64,000 nt of DNA from contig NC_052507.1 in NCBI RefSeq assembly GCF_014356525.2, positions 58,998,053 to 59,062,052 of the forward strand. Direction: 5' to 3'. Both the position numbers and the translations under genes were made by a program. The stretch is from Nilaparvata lugens. Taxonomy: Eukaryota; Arthropoda; Insecta; Hemiptera; Delphacidae. The notes beneath the pieces are model-generated. The model made no database searches and was not told where the DNA came from. It saw only the letters and a list, made by a program, of their open reading frames with translations. Shown piece by piece: positions 1 to 11,489 of this stretch. Within the stretch, counting starts at the first letter, position 1. Each line of letters opens with the position of its first letter.

Positions 1-130
1 GTCAGTAGGTAAATAAAAAATAAGTTGGTAAGTGATAAAATATCTCTCATCACGTTAGAGCAGTATGATGTTGGACTCCATAAAACTTACCATATTTTCT
101 TCAATCATAGATAAAAGATTAAATCGAGCT

Positions 131-389
131 GAGAGGGTCTCTTCACACTTGGCTACACTACGCTGAAATACGTGCTATCTCCCAATGCTAAATCCAACAT
201 TACGTGGTAAAACGATCGTCACTACTATAATAGTAAGTGCATTCTCACTGTATAAGTGTTTTCAAAATTTAAATTAAATCCAAGCTACGAATATTTGTAG
301 TCCCGTTCACATTCGTCTAGGATTTAACATTTGGAGAAATGACGTATTTCAGCGTAGCGTACGGTAGCTAAGTGTGAAAAGACTCTTCG
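131..389. mobile_element. MITE-like inverted-repeat element
   Basis: The left arm (about 131-200, with CTTCACACTTGGCTAC and CGCTGAAATACGT) is matched in reverse complement by the right arm (about 320-389, with ACGTATTTCAGCG and TAGCTAAGTGTGAAAAG). The arms are about 65 bp with few mismatches and about 120 bp lies between them. No coding capacity is visible and I could not define a clean target-site duplication, so the ends are approximate. It is probably a non-autonomous DNA transposon of unknown family. Confidence 0.6.
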
Positions 390-3300
390 AGTGAAGATAT
401 GAAATTAGAAAGCGATAGATCAATAATAAATCAATAAAATAAATATCAACTATGGTCAAATGAAAGTGTTCATCAGGAATAAGAGAAATATGCTTTGTTT
501 TGTGAAGAGATTGTTATTTTAAATTTAGCAGTATTTAATAATTTCACTAACCACGAATAATCGAAGACCATGTGATAAATATGGTACAGCTATATTTGTT
601 GAGCACAAAATTGATTTAATTAAGGAGGTGATAAAACAATTATTTTTCAATATATTTATGATTCTGATTTACAATACCGAATGCTTCTGATAGCTATATG
701 TTCAGCCGAGCTCCTTCAAATTCCAATTCCGAATTATATTCAATGATGACCGTAGATAATCTACATAGAATTTGCAAATTACTATGCTAACCAAATGTTT
801 GTGAACAGACGGAACCAAAAAAACGAAGAATGATCGCTTATAACTGGCCAAGCTCAATCTACGCATTCCCCAACGTGCCAGTTGAAATGAATCCCTACGT
901 ATGTATGCCATCAAAACATTAATTCCATGCAATAAATTACCTGCATCTTGCAACTGTAATTATGAGAGATTTTTCTACTGAAATTTTGGTATTTGTAAAG
1001 AATATTCACCTCCCACTTATAATTTGATTCTTGTAGAAAATATATTCTGTAGTTATGGAAGACCTCTCCTACAAAATAAAAGTATAATTTGTAGATAATA
1101 TTCACCTTCCACTTGGTATTTTAATCTTGTAGAATCCACTGCATACATACACATCCAGTAAAAAAATTATTCCTCGCCCCCCCCCCACCAGACTAGAAAA
1201 TTTTCTAGAAATGTTGTACCTATCCTAGAAGATATTGTATAAACTATACACTTTATGCAGGAACTAGTAGACCCGCCAGTAGGCCTATAGTATTATTGCT
1301 CCTTCCATTAGATATTACTTGATTAATTCGGTTTTTCAACTCTGTGTGTGTGTTATAATAATAATATACTACTGTGATATTATGCTGTATGAAAACCTAT
1401 ATGTAGGAATCGGTAGAAAGTTGGAACCCCATGTAATAAATTCCTAAAACTTCAACACATTCATTCCCTTATCCGAGAGAATGAAGATTTTTACACTCTT
1501 AGCATGTGCTAGTTACCCTATTGCATTTGTACAAACGTTACTTGATTCAGTATATTTTATGTAAGAACATTGTGTAAAATAATTTGTTTTTAATTCAAGA
1601 ATGAGAGTTATGACTGCAATAAGTTATCTTCAAGTATTGATGCGGGTTGTTAGAAAGTTGGGTATGGTCCAAACGTATAAAAATAGACTGAATGAGCAGT
1701 TATATTGCGAAATTGGTTCAATAGTATTAAATGTGAGGAACTCTGTCTTGAACATTTCAGCTTGAACTGTATAAATTAGCAGATTCCTTCAAATTTATCA
1801 TGCAAATGTCCGGTTTTATGTAAACAGCATGCAGAATGCATCTCTATTGGACTTCTCATTAAATTTGTTCATGAGGAATGGATGAGAAATGAAAAAAATT
1901 ATCGTTTTAAATTTTAATTCAAGATATACCGGTAACTATTAAGAAAGTGTAACTTTCAAAAGTTTCTTACATTCAAGATGAAGTAATTTAGTACAACCAT
2001 GGATCTATTCACGTTCTTGAACAAACTTGAAAATTATTCAATCTTGTTTGAAGGCTAAATGAGTAGGCTATTATTACTGTAACAAATTAAAATTATTGAA
2101 AGAATGCAAAAAATATTCTATTTTCAAATTGTACTGGAAACATAATAATCTTATTTATTGATAGTGCAAAAGACTCTTATTGCCATATATTTAAAATCAA
2201 CATTCATATCATAATTGAAATAGGAACTTTTGAAGAGATTTTTGAAGGCACGATATTTTTTTAGAGTAAAATAATAAAAAGTCATACCTATAGGCCTACT
2301 GCATATGAGTTAACTGTTTCAATTTTATAATAGTTTTATGGAGAAACTTATTTTTTTTCTTATCAAGATATTGAAATTCTTAATAATAATTCAGATAAAA
2401 TTCAATCAGTTAGAAGAAAGTAGATTTTTTTAATCTATAACTGTTATTTACATGACCAAGGAAACAGTTCCCGAAGATTTATTGGATAAAATATCATATC
2501 AATCAATATGAATATTATTTATCAATAATATCATTGAAGAATGGATAGGTCTATATATAATTGCTGTTTGCTGAGTCTGCGGTTGAAAAGGTAATATTCA
2601 ATCAATTTTTTCTGTCTATGAATATTTTAATTCTTCTGTTTTTGATCTATCTTTTTCATCCATATCATACATTCATCTATTTCATGTTTGCTATCTTTCA
2701 AGATTGTTTACTAATATCAGTGATTATATTTGTTTTTATGAAGTTTGTGACTCAAGTGCATTCGATCAATGGAATTAAAGATGAAATATTTTTGAGATAT
2801 TATTGCAATTTATTAAGATCCAGAGATGATGAAGAAATTCATACGGTAACATTTTGAAAATCAATACCTATTTATCTATGATTTGAACGTTTTTATTCCA
2901 AAAGCATACAGAATTGAAGTTGGGCTACAGTTAATACAGAATATAAAGATGATTTTTTTAAACACATTTAACGGATATAACATATAATTTAAAAATACTT
3001 TACAATTCGACAACAGAATACAAATTTGGGACTTTTTTATCTTCCCTTTCCTCAATTAATCATGATCAACATGAAAAATCTATTTGAAAGGCAGTGAATG
3101 TGACATTATATTTTTTTCCTATAAGTTCATGGTTGAAAATTTTTTGGTTTTTATATACAATATTTCACTCATACCTTGTACCATATTGTAAATGTTGAAT
3201 GAAGCTTGATTCTACCTTTATTCATAGTTTTTTCAAGTAAAATTGATCGAGTTGCATATTGAGGGTAATATGGTACTTGATTGAGAATTAGTTTCTATCA

Positions 3301-4435
3301 GATTCAACTTTTTCTTCTTATCTCTGTGAGATTTGCATGGTATTTTTGATGAATCACACATTCTTCAACACTTATCTCATACCATGTTACGTTCAACCCT
3401 TGCTTGATACCCTCATCCCTCCTTTCTCAACAGAAACATAGCCTAAGTAGATCTTTCCAAATCCTGATACAAGAAATTAAAATGTGATGAATATTAACGA
3501 ATCCAATTTTCAAGGCTATTCAAATTCGGTCTCTCAAAGTTAAAGTCATACTAGAGAACCTATAAAGGTAGGACTGTTCATTCTTGTTAGAAGGAAAAAG
3601 ACTTTGAAATTATAAATTTAGAGATGCAAATTTTTTCCTTTAATTCTTGTATGCTCCCATATCCCACCATTCCCAACCCTTTCCATTTGAAAAGAAACAC
3701 GGCCCTTCAATCATCGATCGGTTAATTCGGCACGTTAGGTTTCTATTGTTTGTATTGGGTGATGGATCAGTTAAATTTTGATACCATGTCAAAATATATT
3801 TCCTTCATTCTTTCTTTGGGCTACTTTATCATCTATTCCATATCGAAATTTATTTCTAAATCGGTTAAAAAATTACTGTAATGTGTAGGGTTTCAATAAT
3901 GTGGGCCTACTTGAAAATTGTAGGTATACTGATAGGCTTCTTTAGATAGTATGAAGTAGCTGATGCATCTTTAGAAGTTTTTGCTGTAGGCTATATTAGT
4001 TATGTGTTGTTGAAGATTTTGTGATGCAGTTCATAAATTTAAAAAGTAGAGTCATCAATCCACCACCTCTGTTAGATTAAATAAGTCCATTGTTCTGATA
4101 GGACAATACCTAAGTATTGAAACTAATACTTTTCGTTAAAAACCCCTTCACTTTCATTAAACGTAATCAGCTCAATATGTTGCTGGCATACAGTACATTA
4201 ATGTAGCCTAATGTTCTGGCAACTCAATTTATTGATCGACAATATTTATAATTATTGATGACTTATCAATATGAAAATACTTTTCCACCCATTAAAAAAA
4301 AAAAATAAAAATAAAAACTCCAAAACCCGTGTCAATAAACACACTTTCAAACAAAAAAGCGCGCTTCCTGAATGCACTTGAGTCACCCTTGAAATAAAAG
4401 AGCTGCCCTGTGATGACGTCACGTTGGTGTTCTAG
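390..4435. other. AT-rich non-coding stretch
   Basis: This is long AT-rich DNA with frequent stops in all frames. The only notable open frame (2561-2857, +) is very hydrophobic, as expected of chance ORFs in AT-rich DNA. I see no exon here with a strong acceptor and donor plus biased codon use. If the Ser-rich exon at 4436 is real, its upstream exon must lie here unrecognised or outside the window. Confidence 0.5.
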
Positions 4436-4715
4436 ACGCCACGTCACTACGTGGTGACCGACAGGCCGGAGCGGCCACGTCGCGCCGAGGAGCAGTACTC
4501 CTACTCCTACACGTCCACCTCGGAGTCCAAGTCCGGAGGCTCCGCCCCGCCTACCCGTAGCTACAGCTCCAGCACGGAGCGGGTGCAACGCTCCACTGGC
4601 TCCGGACCGGGATCCACCTATCACTCCACCTCGGAGCGCACTTCTCGCTCCTCTGACTATCCCGGATCCTACAATCACTCCTACTCCTCCACCACATCGG
4701 GACGATTGCCTGGCG
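4436..4715 (+). CDS. Ser/Tyr-rich exon, product unknown
   Basis: This is a GC-rich island in AT-rich surroundings. An acceptor GTGTTCTAG ends at 4435; its TAG is also the in-frame stop, so coding must enter by splicing. The frame starts TPRHYVVTDRPERPRR and continues as a low-complexity Ser/Tyr/Thr/Arg domain with motifs such as SYSYTSTSES, SYSSSTERV and YHSTSERTSRSSDY. The best-placed donor is GGCG|GTACCT (exon end 4715, phase 1); CAT|GTATGT about 43 bp on is an alternative. Phase 1 would join the exon at 11392 in frame. There is no in-frame ATG near its start, so it is internal. I do not recognise the protein. Membership in the downstream gene is inferred from strand, proximity and phase. 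Confidence 0.55.
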
Positions 4716-4780
4716 GTACCTCCTACCGTCACTTTTCCCTTTTTCCCAATGCCCTCATGTATGTAGCTTGACCGTTCATT

Positions 4781-4960
4781 CAAGTGATGATTTGTCCCCT
4801 CCCCTAAACTTTTTACTCTTCCAAATATCATTATTTATTTGGCTTGTCCATACAAAACAAGTGATGTTTTGTCCCATCCCCTAAACTTTTTACCTCCCCC
4901 CAACCCATACAAAGCAAGTGATGTTTTGTCCCCCTCCCCTAAAATGTTCACCCACCCCTA
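4781..4960 (+). repeat. Short degenerate tandem repeat beside Ser-rich exon
   Basis: Three copies of a pyrimidine-rich motif, CAAGTGATG(A/T)TTTGTCCC followed by CCCTAAACTTTTTAC or a variant, start near 4781, 4858 and 4915. Spacing is about 77 and 57 bp. The repeat lies just 3' of the Ser-rich exon, presumably in its intron. Confidence 0.7.
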
Positions 4961-6133
4961 CCCCTAAAGTTACCTAGACAATGATATTAAAATTAAAGCT
5001 TCACCTAACTAAATATTTATTATGCCTGTTTTATATTTAATTATCACTATATGTTATTTATTGGTTTTATAAATAATTGAAAAATATATAGCTTGGTATT
5101 CATAATAAAATTTCATCCTCGAGTTAGTTATTGGGTTTGAAATAAAACCACAGATAGTTATTGGGTTTTAAATGGAAATCACAAAATAGAATTTTTGTTT
5201 TTATATTGAATTATGAAGATAATAATTTATCTATCAAGCTATTTATTGCTTTACAAATAATAATTTGAAAATATAACAAAAATTTTGCTTTTAAATTGAA
5301 TATTATTACTATTTATATCTTGAGTTATTCATTGAGAATCAGCTTGCTATAGCTGAACGATCTTGTTGGCTATTTTTGCTGCAATATTATTGAAAAAATA
5401 TTTGAAAAATAGTCATTAGTGTTGAAACATTTTTATTCATAGATAATTGAACAAAGAAAATATTGAGAAAAGAATATTGAATATTCATAATCAATAATCT
5501 ATTGCAAATGCTATTTCCTCTATCAAAGCATAACTCCACTCATAATTATCATTGATTGAAAAAGAATTTGAATTAATGTGTAAAAAATTTAAAGTAGGCC
5601 CACTGCAGAATTACAAAAGAGTTTCCTTCAAGAGACAAGTATAATGTAGAGGTTACTAGAGAGTTCAAAACTCTGATAGGCCTACAACAACATCAACTTA
5701 ATGTAGGCTACTTGATAATAATAACTTAATTTTTGATAGTGTATCAGATTATCCTAAAGTGTGTTCCTCTTCCTCCAACCAAAATCAAAACTGAGACTCA
5801 TTGGAAAAACTCTCCACCTTACTACCCTCATATATCTCCTATCACAACAACAATCCATGAAAGCAAGGGTTGAATAATTTTATGATTTGTCGTGTACCAT
5901 TATTGTCCATAATGAATTTCACTTTACAAAATCAACTATTCTTTTATTCTTGTACCACTTTATTGAAAAGGTCCAATAAGACAGTGACCCACAATGTTTG
6001 TTTGAAAATTATTTAATTCATATTTGATTTAATCTTTTAAACCAAATGATGAGTTGATTGGAAAGTGGATAAATCTAATTGGAATTAGATGCACATTACA
6101 TCATTCATCAACATGACTGATCTCAAACCAACA
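4961..6133. other. AT-rich non-coding stretch (putative intron)
   Basis: AT-rich sequence without a supported exon. Near 5120-5170 there are small duplications of AGTTATTGGGTTT. Nothing else stands out. Confidence 0.4.
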
Positions 6134-6568
6134 TACTAGAGATGGTTTTGCTGTGAAGTGTTGCTAATGCTGTCCTTGTCTGTTCCTCTCTGTCTGTCCT
6201 TTGCCCGTTGTCCCGTCCGTGTCCGGTCCGGATGTCCGCTCGGTGACTGACCACAGAAGAAGAGAATGGATCTCAAACATCTCACTCCAGCTGTTGGAAG
6301 GGTGAGTACTCAAAATAAGGATCTGAAAAATTCAACACTATTGGCTAAATGCAACAAGTTGTCTACTGTATTACAAATGCAAAATGCTAGAAGAATAATT
6401 TAGAATCCAAATCAAAATAAATGAAATAGAAATATACTTTTTATTAGGCGGATTCAGGACTTTTTACAGCTCTACCATTCAACCTTGTCTTGAATTAAAA
6501 CTTACTTTTTTGGTACAGTTCTACCAACAACGCTATATGAATAATATATTATTGTTCTGTGTCTTTTT
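6134..6568 (+). repeat. 435-bp direct duplication, copy 1 (contains a first exon)
   Basis: This runs from TACTAGAGATGG to TCTGTGTCTTTTT and is repeated at 7684-8118 at equal length. By eye I see only two substitutions (AATCAAAAT/AATCCAAAT and ATGAATAAT/ATGGATAAT). It contains a small exon plus about 130 bp of GTCC-rich upstream sequence and about 265 bp of intron. The second copy follows immediately after the repeat element 6569-7683. Confidence 0.9.
6266..6301 (+). CDS. Alternative first coding exon, copy 1 (MDLKHLTPAVGR)
   Basis: ATG at 6266 sits in a good start context (AGAGAATGG), with an in-frame TGA at 6248-6250 just upstream. The exon encodes MDLKHLTPAVGR and ends at a strong donor, AGG|GTGAGT (6301/6302), in phase 0. 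That matches the phase-0 start of the exon at 12698. A CAG acceptor-like site ends at 6256 after a pyrimidine-rich tract, so this could instead be an internal 45-nt exon (6257-6301). Because 45 is divisible by three, including or skipping it would not change frame. An identical exon lies at 7816-7851. Confidence 0.6.
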
Positions 6569-7683
6569 ACTTTCCTTGCCCTATTACCATAGGTAAGGAA
6601 AGTATTGCTTTCCAAAAAAAATTAAGGTACCCCAATTTCAAGTTTTCTATACGTTTCAAGATCCCCTGAGTCCAAAAACATGATTTTTGGGTATTGGTCT
6701 GTGTGTGTGTATGTGTGTGTGTATGTGTGTGTGTGTGTATGTCTGTGAACACGATAACTCCATTCCTAATCAACCGATTGACTTGAAATTTCAAACTTAA
6801 GGTCCTTATACCATGAGGACCCGACAATAAGAAATTCAATAAAATTCAATTCAAGATGGCGGAAAAAATGGCGGATAATTACTAAAAAACCATGTTTTTC
6901 ACGTTTTTCTCGAAAATGGCTCTAACGATTTTCTTCAAATTTATACCATGAATAGCTATTTATAAGCCCTATCAACTGACATGAGTCTCATTTCTGGAAA
7001 AATTCCAGGAGCTCCGTAATATTATTGAGAAAAATGGCGGATAATCACTAAAAAACCATGTTTTTCACGGTTTTCTCGAAAACGGCTCAAACGATTTTCT
7101 TAAAATTCATACCATGGATAGCTATTCATAAGCCCTATCAACTGTCATGAGTCTCATTTCTGGGAAAATTTCAGGAGCTCCGTAATATTATTGAGAAATA
7201 TGGCGGATAATTACTAAAAAACCATGTTTTTTACGGTTTTCTCGGAAACGGATCTAACCATTTTCTTCAAATTTATACCATGGATAGCTATTTATTAGGC
7301 CTATCAACCGACATGAGTCTCATTTCTAGGAAAATTTCAGGAGCTCCGTAATATTATTGAGAAAAATGGTGGATAATCACTAAAAAAACATGTGTTTCAC
7401 GATTTTCTCAAAAATGACTTGACCGATTTTTTTCAAATTCATACCCTGTATAGTTATTTATCGGCTCTATCAACTGGAATGAGTCTCCTTTCTGAGAAAC
7501 TGATGAGGAGTCCACCCCATCTTTGAGAAATGGACTTTGTAGCCTCCTTCTCGTGCATGAGGTAGGTAGGTAGGTAGAGCAGTTCATAAAAAGAACAAAT
7601 AGTCGAGATATTTCATCAGTAGAACAGCTGTTTTGACGACTTTTAAAAAATATCGAGTTTCACAATTTACACAAAGGAAAAAG
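6569..7683 (+). mobile_element. Dispersed repeat element with (TG)n and 166-bp internal repeats
   Basis: It begins ACTTTCCTTGCC and ends near AAAGGAAAAAGT, a diverged inverted match of that start. The first about 300 bp (TG tract, then AAGATGGCGG) closely resemble the element at 59789-60687, so this is a dispersed family. The TG-rich tract lies near 6702-6747. No transposase is visible. It fills exactly the gap between two copies of the 435-bp duplication. I recall very similar repeats in planthopper genomes, unchecked. Confidence 0.75.
6868..7531 (+). repeat. Four tandem copies of a 166-bp unit
   Basis: The landmark ATGG(C/T)GGATAAT recurs at 6868, 7034, 7200 and 7366, an exact 166-bp period. 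Each unit continues with an ACTAAAAAA(C)CATG block, a CGATTTTCT-type block, ATACC(A/C)TG and GAGTCT. The fourth copy is the most diverged. The related element at 59789 has one such unit. Confidence 0.85.
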
Positions 7684-8118
7684 TACTAGAGATGGTTTTG
7701 CTGTGAAGTGTTGCTAATGCTGTCCTTGTCTGTTCCTCTCTGTCTGTCCTTTGCCCGTTGTCCCGTCCGTGTCCGGTCCGGATGTCCGCTCGGTGACTGA
7801 CCACAGAAGAAGAGAATGGATCTCAAACATCTCACTCCAGCTGTTGGAAGGGTGAGTACTCAAAATAAGGATCTGAAAAATTCAACACTATTGGCTAAAT
7901 GCAACAAGTTGTCTACTGTATTACAAATGCAAAATGCTAGAAGAATAATTTAGAATCCAAATCCAAATAAATGAAATAGAAATATACTTTTTATTAGGCG
8001 GATTCAGGACTTTTTACAGCTCTACCATTCAACCTTGTCTTGAATTAAAACTTACTTTTTTGGTACAGTTCTACCAACAACGCTATATGGATAATATATT
8101 ATTGTTCTGTGTCTTTTT
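7684..8118 (+). repeat. 435-bp direct duplication, copy 2
   Basis: This is the second copy of 6134-6568, with the same length and two substitutions seen. It contains the second copy of the small first exon with its start codon, donor and upstream GTCC-rich sequence intact. Confidence 0.9.
7816..7851 (+). CDS. Alternative first coding exon, copy 2 (MDLKHLTPAVGR)
   Basis: Sequence is identical to 6266-6301: ATG at 7816, donor AGG|GTGAGT after 7851, phase 0. It is the copy nearer the common exon at 12698. Which copy is used, or whether one is an assembly artefact, cannot be decided here. Confidence 0.55.
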
Positions 8119-9801
8119 TGTTTAGGGATACTTTTAATATAAATAAAAATATAAAATAGCATAAGTGTCCGAAAAATGTTGTGACAAAATAATTTAAAAG
8201 TGTACTGAGATTTATATTTTCATTTATATTGTTCTGTGTTATGAAATAGGAGACGATATTCTATCTTTTTCTTTTATATAGAATAATAATGCGTCTCTCT
8301 CACATTTTAAAAAACAGAAGAAATAACGTTTCTCATAAAAAAATTTTTACCTAGCGTACCGTACTTGAAAGACGTTTTATCATTTTAAGTGTTATTGGTT
8401 TGAGAAGGGGTTTTCTTTGAATTTTTGAGGTTCAAATAGGAGGATAGAAAAATAGGCTACTTAAAAACAAAATATTCCAAAATGCAAATTAAATCACATC
8501 AAAAAAATACTGTTAATTAATGCCAGATTGCCATCAGTGTATCAGATAGCAAAGTGGGGTGTAGGATATTCAGCAAAAGAAAGAAAAATTATGAAGTTAG
8601 CACAAATTTCATCTGAAAATGTCTGCGTTGCATTCCCTCAAATCCAAAATAGATTTTAAGCGATGAATCAATAGCAAATGAATCGTCCATGTGGTAAACG
8701 GATGTATTTATTTATAGAATATGTGGAGTGAACGTATTTATTGAGGAGTGGATGATTTACTTTGCACATTTGAGCTTATTAATAGACCCAGACTTGCAGT
8801 TAAAAGCTACGGTAAATACCTTGCGTGACGGCTTGTCATGAAAGGTCTGGAGCTTTGCAGTTTTTTGTTACAATTGATTCATGGGTAATTCAATATTCAT
8901 TGAATATCGAGTATTAAAATGAAATGAATTATCAGGTCAAAAACGTGGATGTATTTATGGTCAAATTCTCTTTCATTTTCATCTAATGTAAGACAGCAAT
9001 AAATGAATAGGTACGGTACCGGTAATAAATAAAAAATCTAAATATATGCGTATTTATACATATATTGTCAGACTCAATCTGGCAATAAGATACAATGAAT
9101 TAGATCCTTGTTGTTTAGTGATATAATGTCTAAAAGTGCTTCATCCAGTGTTCTGTGATGATCTCTAGGTCTACTGATCTCCAGTAATGATATCATCAAA
9201 GAATAATACAAAGGTAATGCGATTATTCAGTTAGAATACAACATAGTTATTGAATATCCTGATTAGTTTTTAATAAAATTCATTCTATTGAACGTTTTCC
9301 AATATGGTGATTATGAAACAATTTTTAATAATTGAAATTGTATTGTAACTGCCTGATTTCAACTGATAACTGATTTTATGAAATACCTATTAAGATAATT
9401 GATGACTATTCTATATGTAGGTAAGGAAAGACCTGAAATATTGAGGAGGAAAATGATGAATTCTATCATAAAGGAAATATATTTCTTATTGAATCTGCGA
9501 TTCTATAAACTTCTTTTAGATAAGAATTCAGTTTAGCTCTCACACACTAGAGTTCCTGTGTGTGTTAAGCTGATGTTGAATTTTCTTAATGACAAAATAA
9601 ATTTGAGAAGCCTGTTGCCAAATCTACTGACATCTAGCATCACAAAGCCTGGCTTTTAGCCATAATTTCATTGGCGAACACCGAATGAAAATCTGTTAGC
9701 TGGTCCTTGTTTAGTGGTGACTTCTGGTGGGCATATTTTGTTTTCTCAACGCCTATTTCTTGTTTGTTGTTTTCTTGTGAAGTGATATCAACAGCTACAG
9801 T
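8119..9801. other. Intron / upstream region of the 9802 exon
   Basis: AT-rich sequence without a supported exon. The last about 140 bp before 9802 are richer in GT and TTGTTTTC-type sequence and may be the 5' leader of an alternative transcript. I found no clear TATA box. Confidence 0.35.
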
Positions 9802-9829
9802 ATGGAATCTGGTTCAAGGGGACTTATTA
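9802..9829 (+). CDS. Alternative first coding exon (MESGSRGLI)
   Basis: ATG at 9802 follows an in-frame TGA at 9778-9780. The 28-nt coding stretch MESGSRGLI ends at a near-consensus donor, TTA|GTAAGT, in phase 1. The next candidate exon (11392) has a strong acceptor and starts in the complementary phase, forming a Lys codon across the junction and continuing KTTAMTPVADDYD. This would give the gene an acidic N-terminus in place of MDLKHLTPAVGR. Evidence is splice sites and phase only. Confidence 0.5.
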
Positions 9830-10126
9830 GTAAGTAGGAAACTGTTGTTTGCTTCCAAAATTATTTGAAACAATAATTTATATATATTGAACAACAGGAT
9901 TGAGAAACAATAGAATTTGATGGTAATAGCAAGCTTCAAATTTTCAGGTGTCCTATTCAATGATTAGCCTAGTAAATGTTTCATTTTATATAAATGAAAT
10001 ATGATGGAGATATAACTCATATTGTTGAATAAGTGAAGGATTGTTAAAAATCGGTTTGAGATGTTTGTCCTTGAATTAAATGAATCAGATGTTATAGAAT
10101 GGAGTACAAGACATGGTACCTATATA

Positions 10127-10735
10127 GTTTGTGTAAAATAAGTTGAGACTTGGCCCTCCATCCCAAGAAATTACAGGGTCGCCAAATCGTGTAAAATTGC
10201 AACTAAAATACTTTCTTCCGAGTACGTTTGACAATTGGAAAAATAATTTCAATGATTTCTGAGAAACTTTCTCGCTTTCACAACCTACTTATCTTTTGAA
10301 ACAAAAAGTTTCCAGCATGTCGAAAATTTCATGTTTTCTGCTCGAAATGTCTCTACATTGACGAACATAAACATTAATTAAAAAATAACTATAGGTCGGA
10401 TAAAAATTATCCAGACACCAATAGAAAGAAGACATTCTCCCCGTTAATTTGATATAAAATTATTACGCATTAAGACGCCCCATGATTCTGAGAGAAGTGA
10501 TATTCAAAAGAATAACAAATTTTCGCGATATTTCCAATTTTATCATAAAAGTTAAATTTCCTTTTAATCCTTCAACCCTGGATATTTTCTAGCACTACTA
10601 GGATATCGGGGATGATATTCTACATCCAATTCTGACGTTGAATTGGAAATTTGAGATAGTTGCAATTTTACACGATTTGGCAACCCTGTAATTTCTTGAG
10701 ATGGAGGGCCAAGTCTCAACTTATTTTACACAGAC
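10127..10735. mobile_element. Inverted-repeat transposon, family 1 copy a
   Basis: The left arm has AAGTTGAGACTTGGCCCTCC, then AAATTACAGGG and a CGTGTAAAATTGCAACT block. It is mirrored at the right end (AGTTGCAATTTTACACG ... GGAGGGCCAAGTCTCAACTT), giving arms of about 85 bp. TATA flanks both ends (10123-10126 and 10736-10739), a possible target duplication. The interior matches, in diverged form, an element at 19125-19900, for example CTCTACATTGACGAACAT against CTCAACATTGACAGACAT. No protein-coding capacity is visible. Confidence 0.8.
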
Positions 10736-11391
10736 TATACTCATCCCATTTTCTCAATAAATTTTGGTTAGGCCTACTTGAATTTTGACATTGCAGCAGC
10801 GCAGTAAGTAACTGCACTGAGAATTTAGGAACTTATATTATCAATATGGGATGGAATGATCAATAGGTCTAATGATAATATTATTCTCATTTAAAAATTA
10901 TTTCTCCAACAATATGAATCTATTTATTAATGCTACTCCCAAATAATTTTTCTAATCGAATAAATTTGCTGAGCCTGAATAAATTATTTGATCTGTGGTC
11001 CACATTAATGTTCTTCAATCAATAGAATTACAATTTACGCTAAGAACGGAGATGAGGAATTTCTCCATATTAAGATGGAATGAGAGAGATGTTGATTTAT
11101 GTAGCAATGACAACATCTTTTTCATTTCATATCAATAAAATTCATTTCAATTTTATTCTGCTCCTTTATTTAATGACGATTTTATCAATACATTCTACCA
11201 TAGAATAAAAGCATCTTTGTTGTATAAGTTTTTTCTGACTCATCTACTTATTCAAAACTTCATTATCACTTGCTTGCATGATTTTTTATTTATATTAATA
11301 CTGTCTCTCTTATTTGATTTTTTCATACACTCTTTATTATTCTCATTTTTTATTCTTCATCAATCTCCTGCCATTCTATTATTTTGTGCAG

Positions 11392-11489
11392 AGAAAACCA
11401 CAGCAATGACTCCTGTTGCTGATGACTATGATTTGGATTCTGAATCAGAAATTGATGATTCAATTTGGACTTCTGTTTCTCAAGAAGAG
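11392..11489 (+). CDS. Acidic alternative exon
   Basis: A strong pyrimidine tract and TTTTGTGCAG acceptor end at 11391. The exon begins with 2 nt completing a phase-1 codon, then reads KTTAMTPVADDYDLDSESEI and continues DDSIWTSVSQEE. It ends at GAG|GTTATC after 11489 (phase 0), a weak donor followed by a poly-T run. Phase fits the 9802 exon upstream (and the Ser-rich exon end at 4715) and the phase-0 exon at 12698 downstream. The fit at both ends is the main support. Confidence 0.5.

Noticed and set aside
2561..2857. 98-codon hydrophobic + strand ORF
   Set aside because: Phe/Ile/Leu-rich composition is what AT-rich DNA gives by chance; no homology recognised and no splice context.
4292..4831. 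179-codon minus-strand ORF
   Set aside because: It is antisense to the GC-rich Ser exon and its Gly/Arg-rich content is the complement of that exon's codons.
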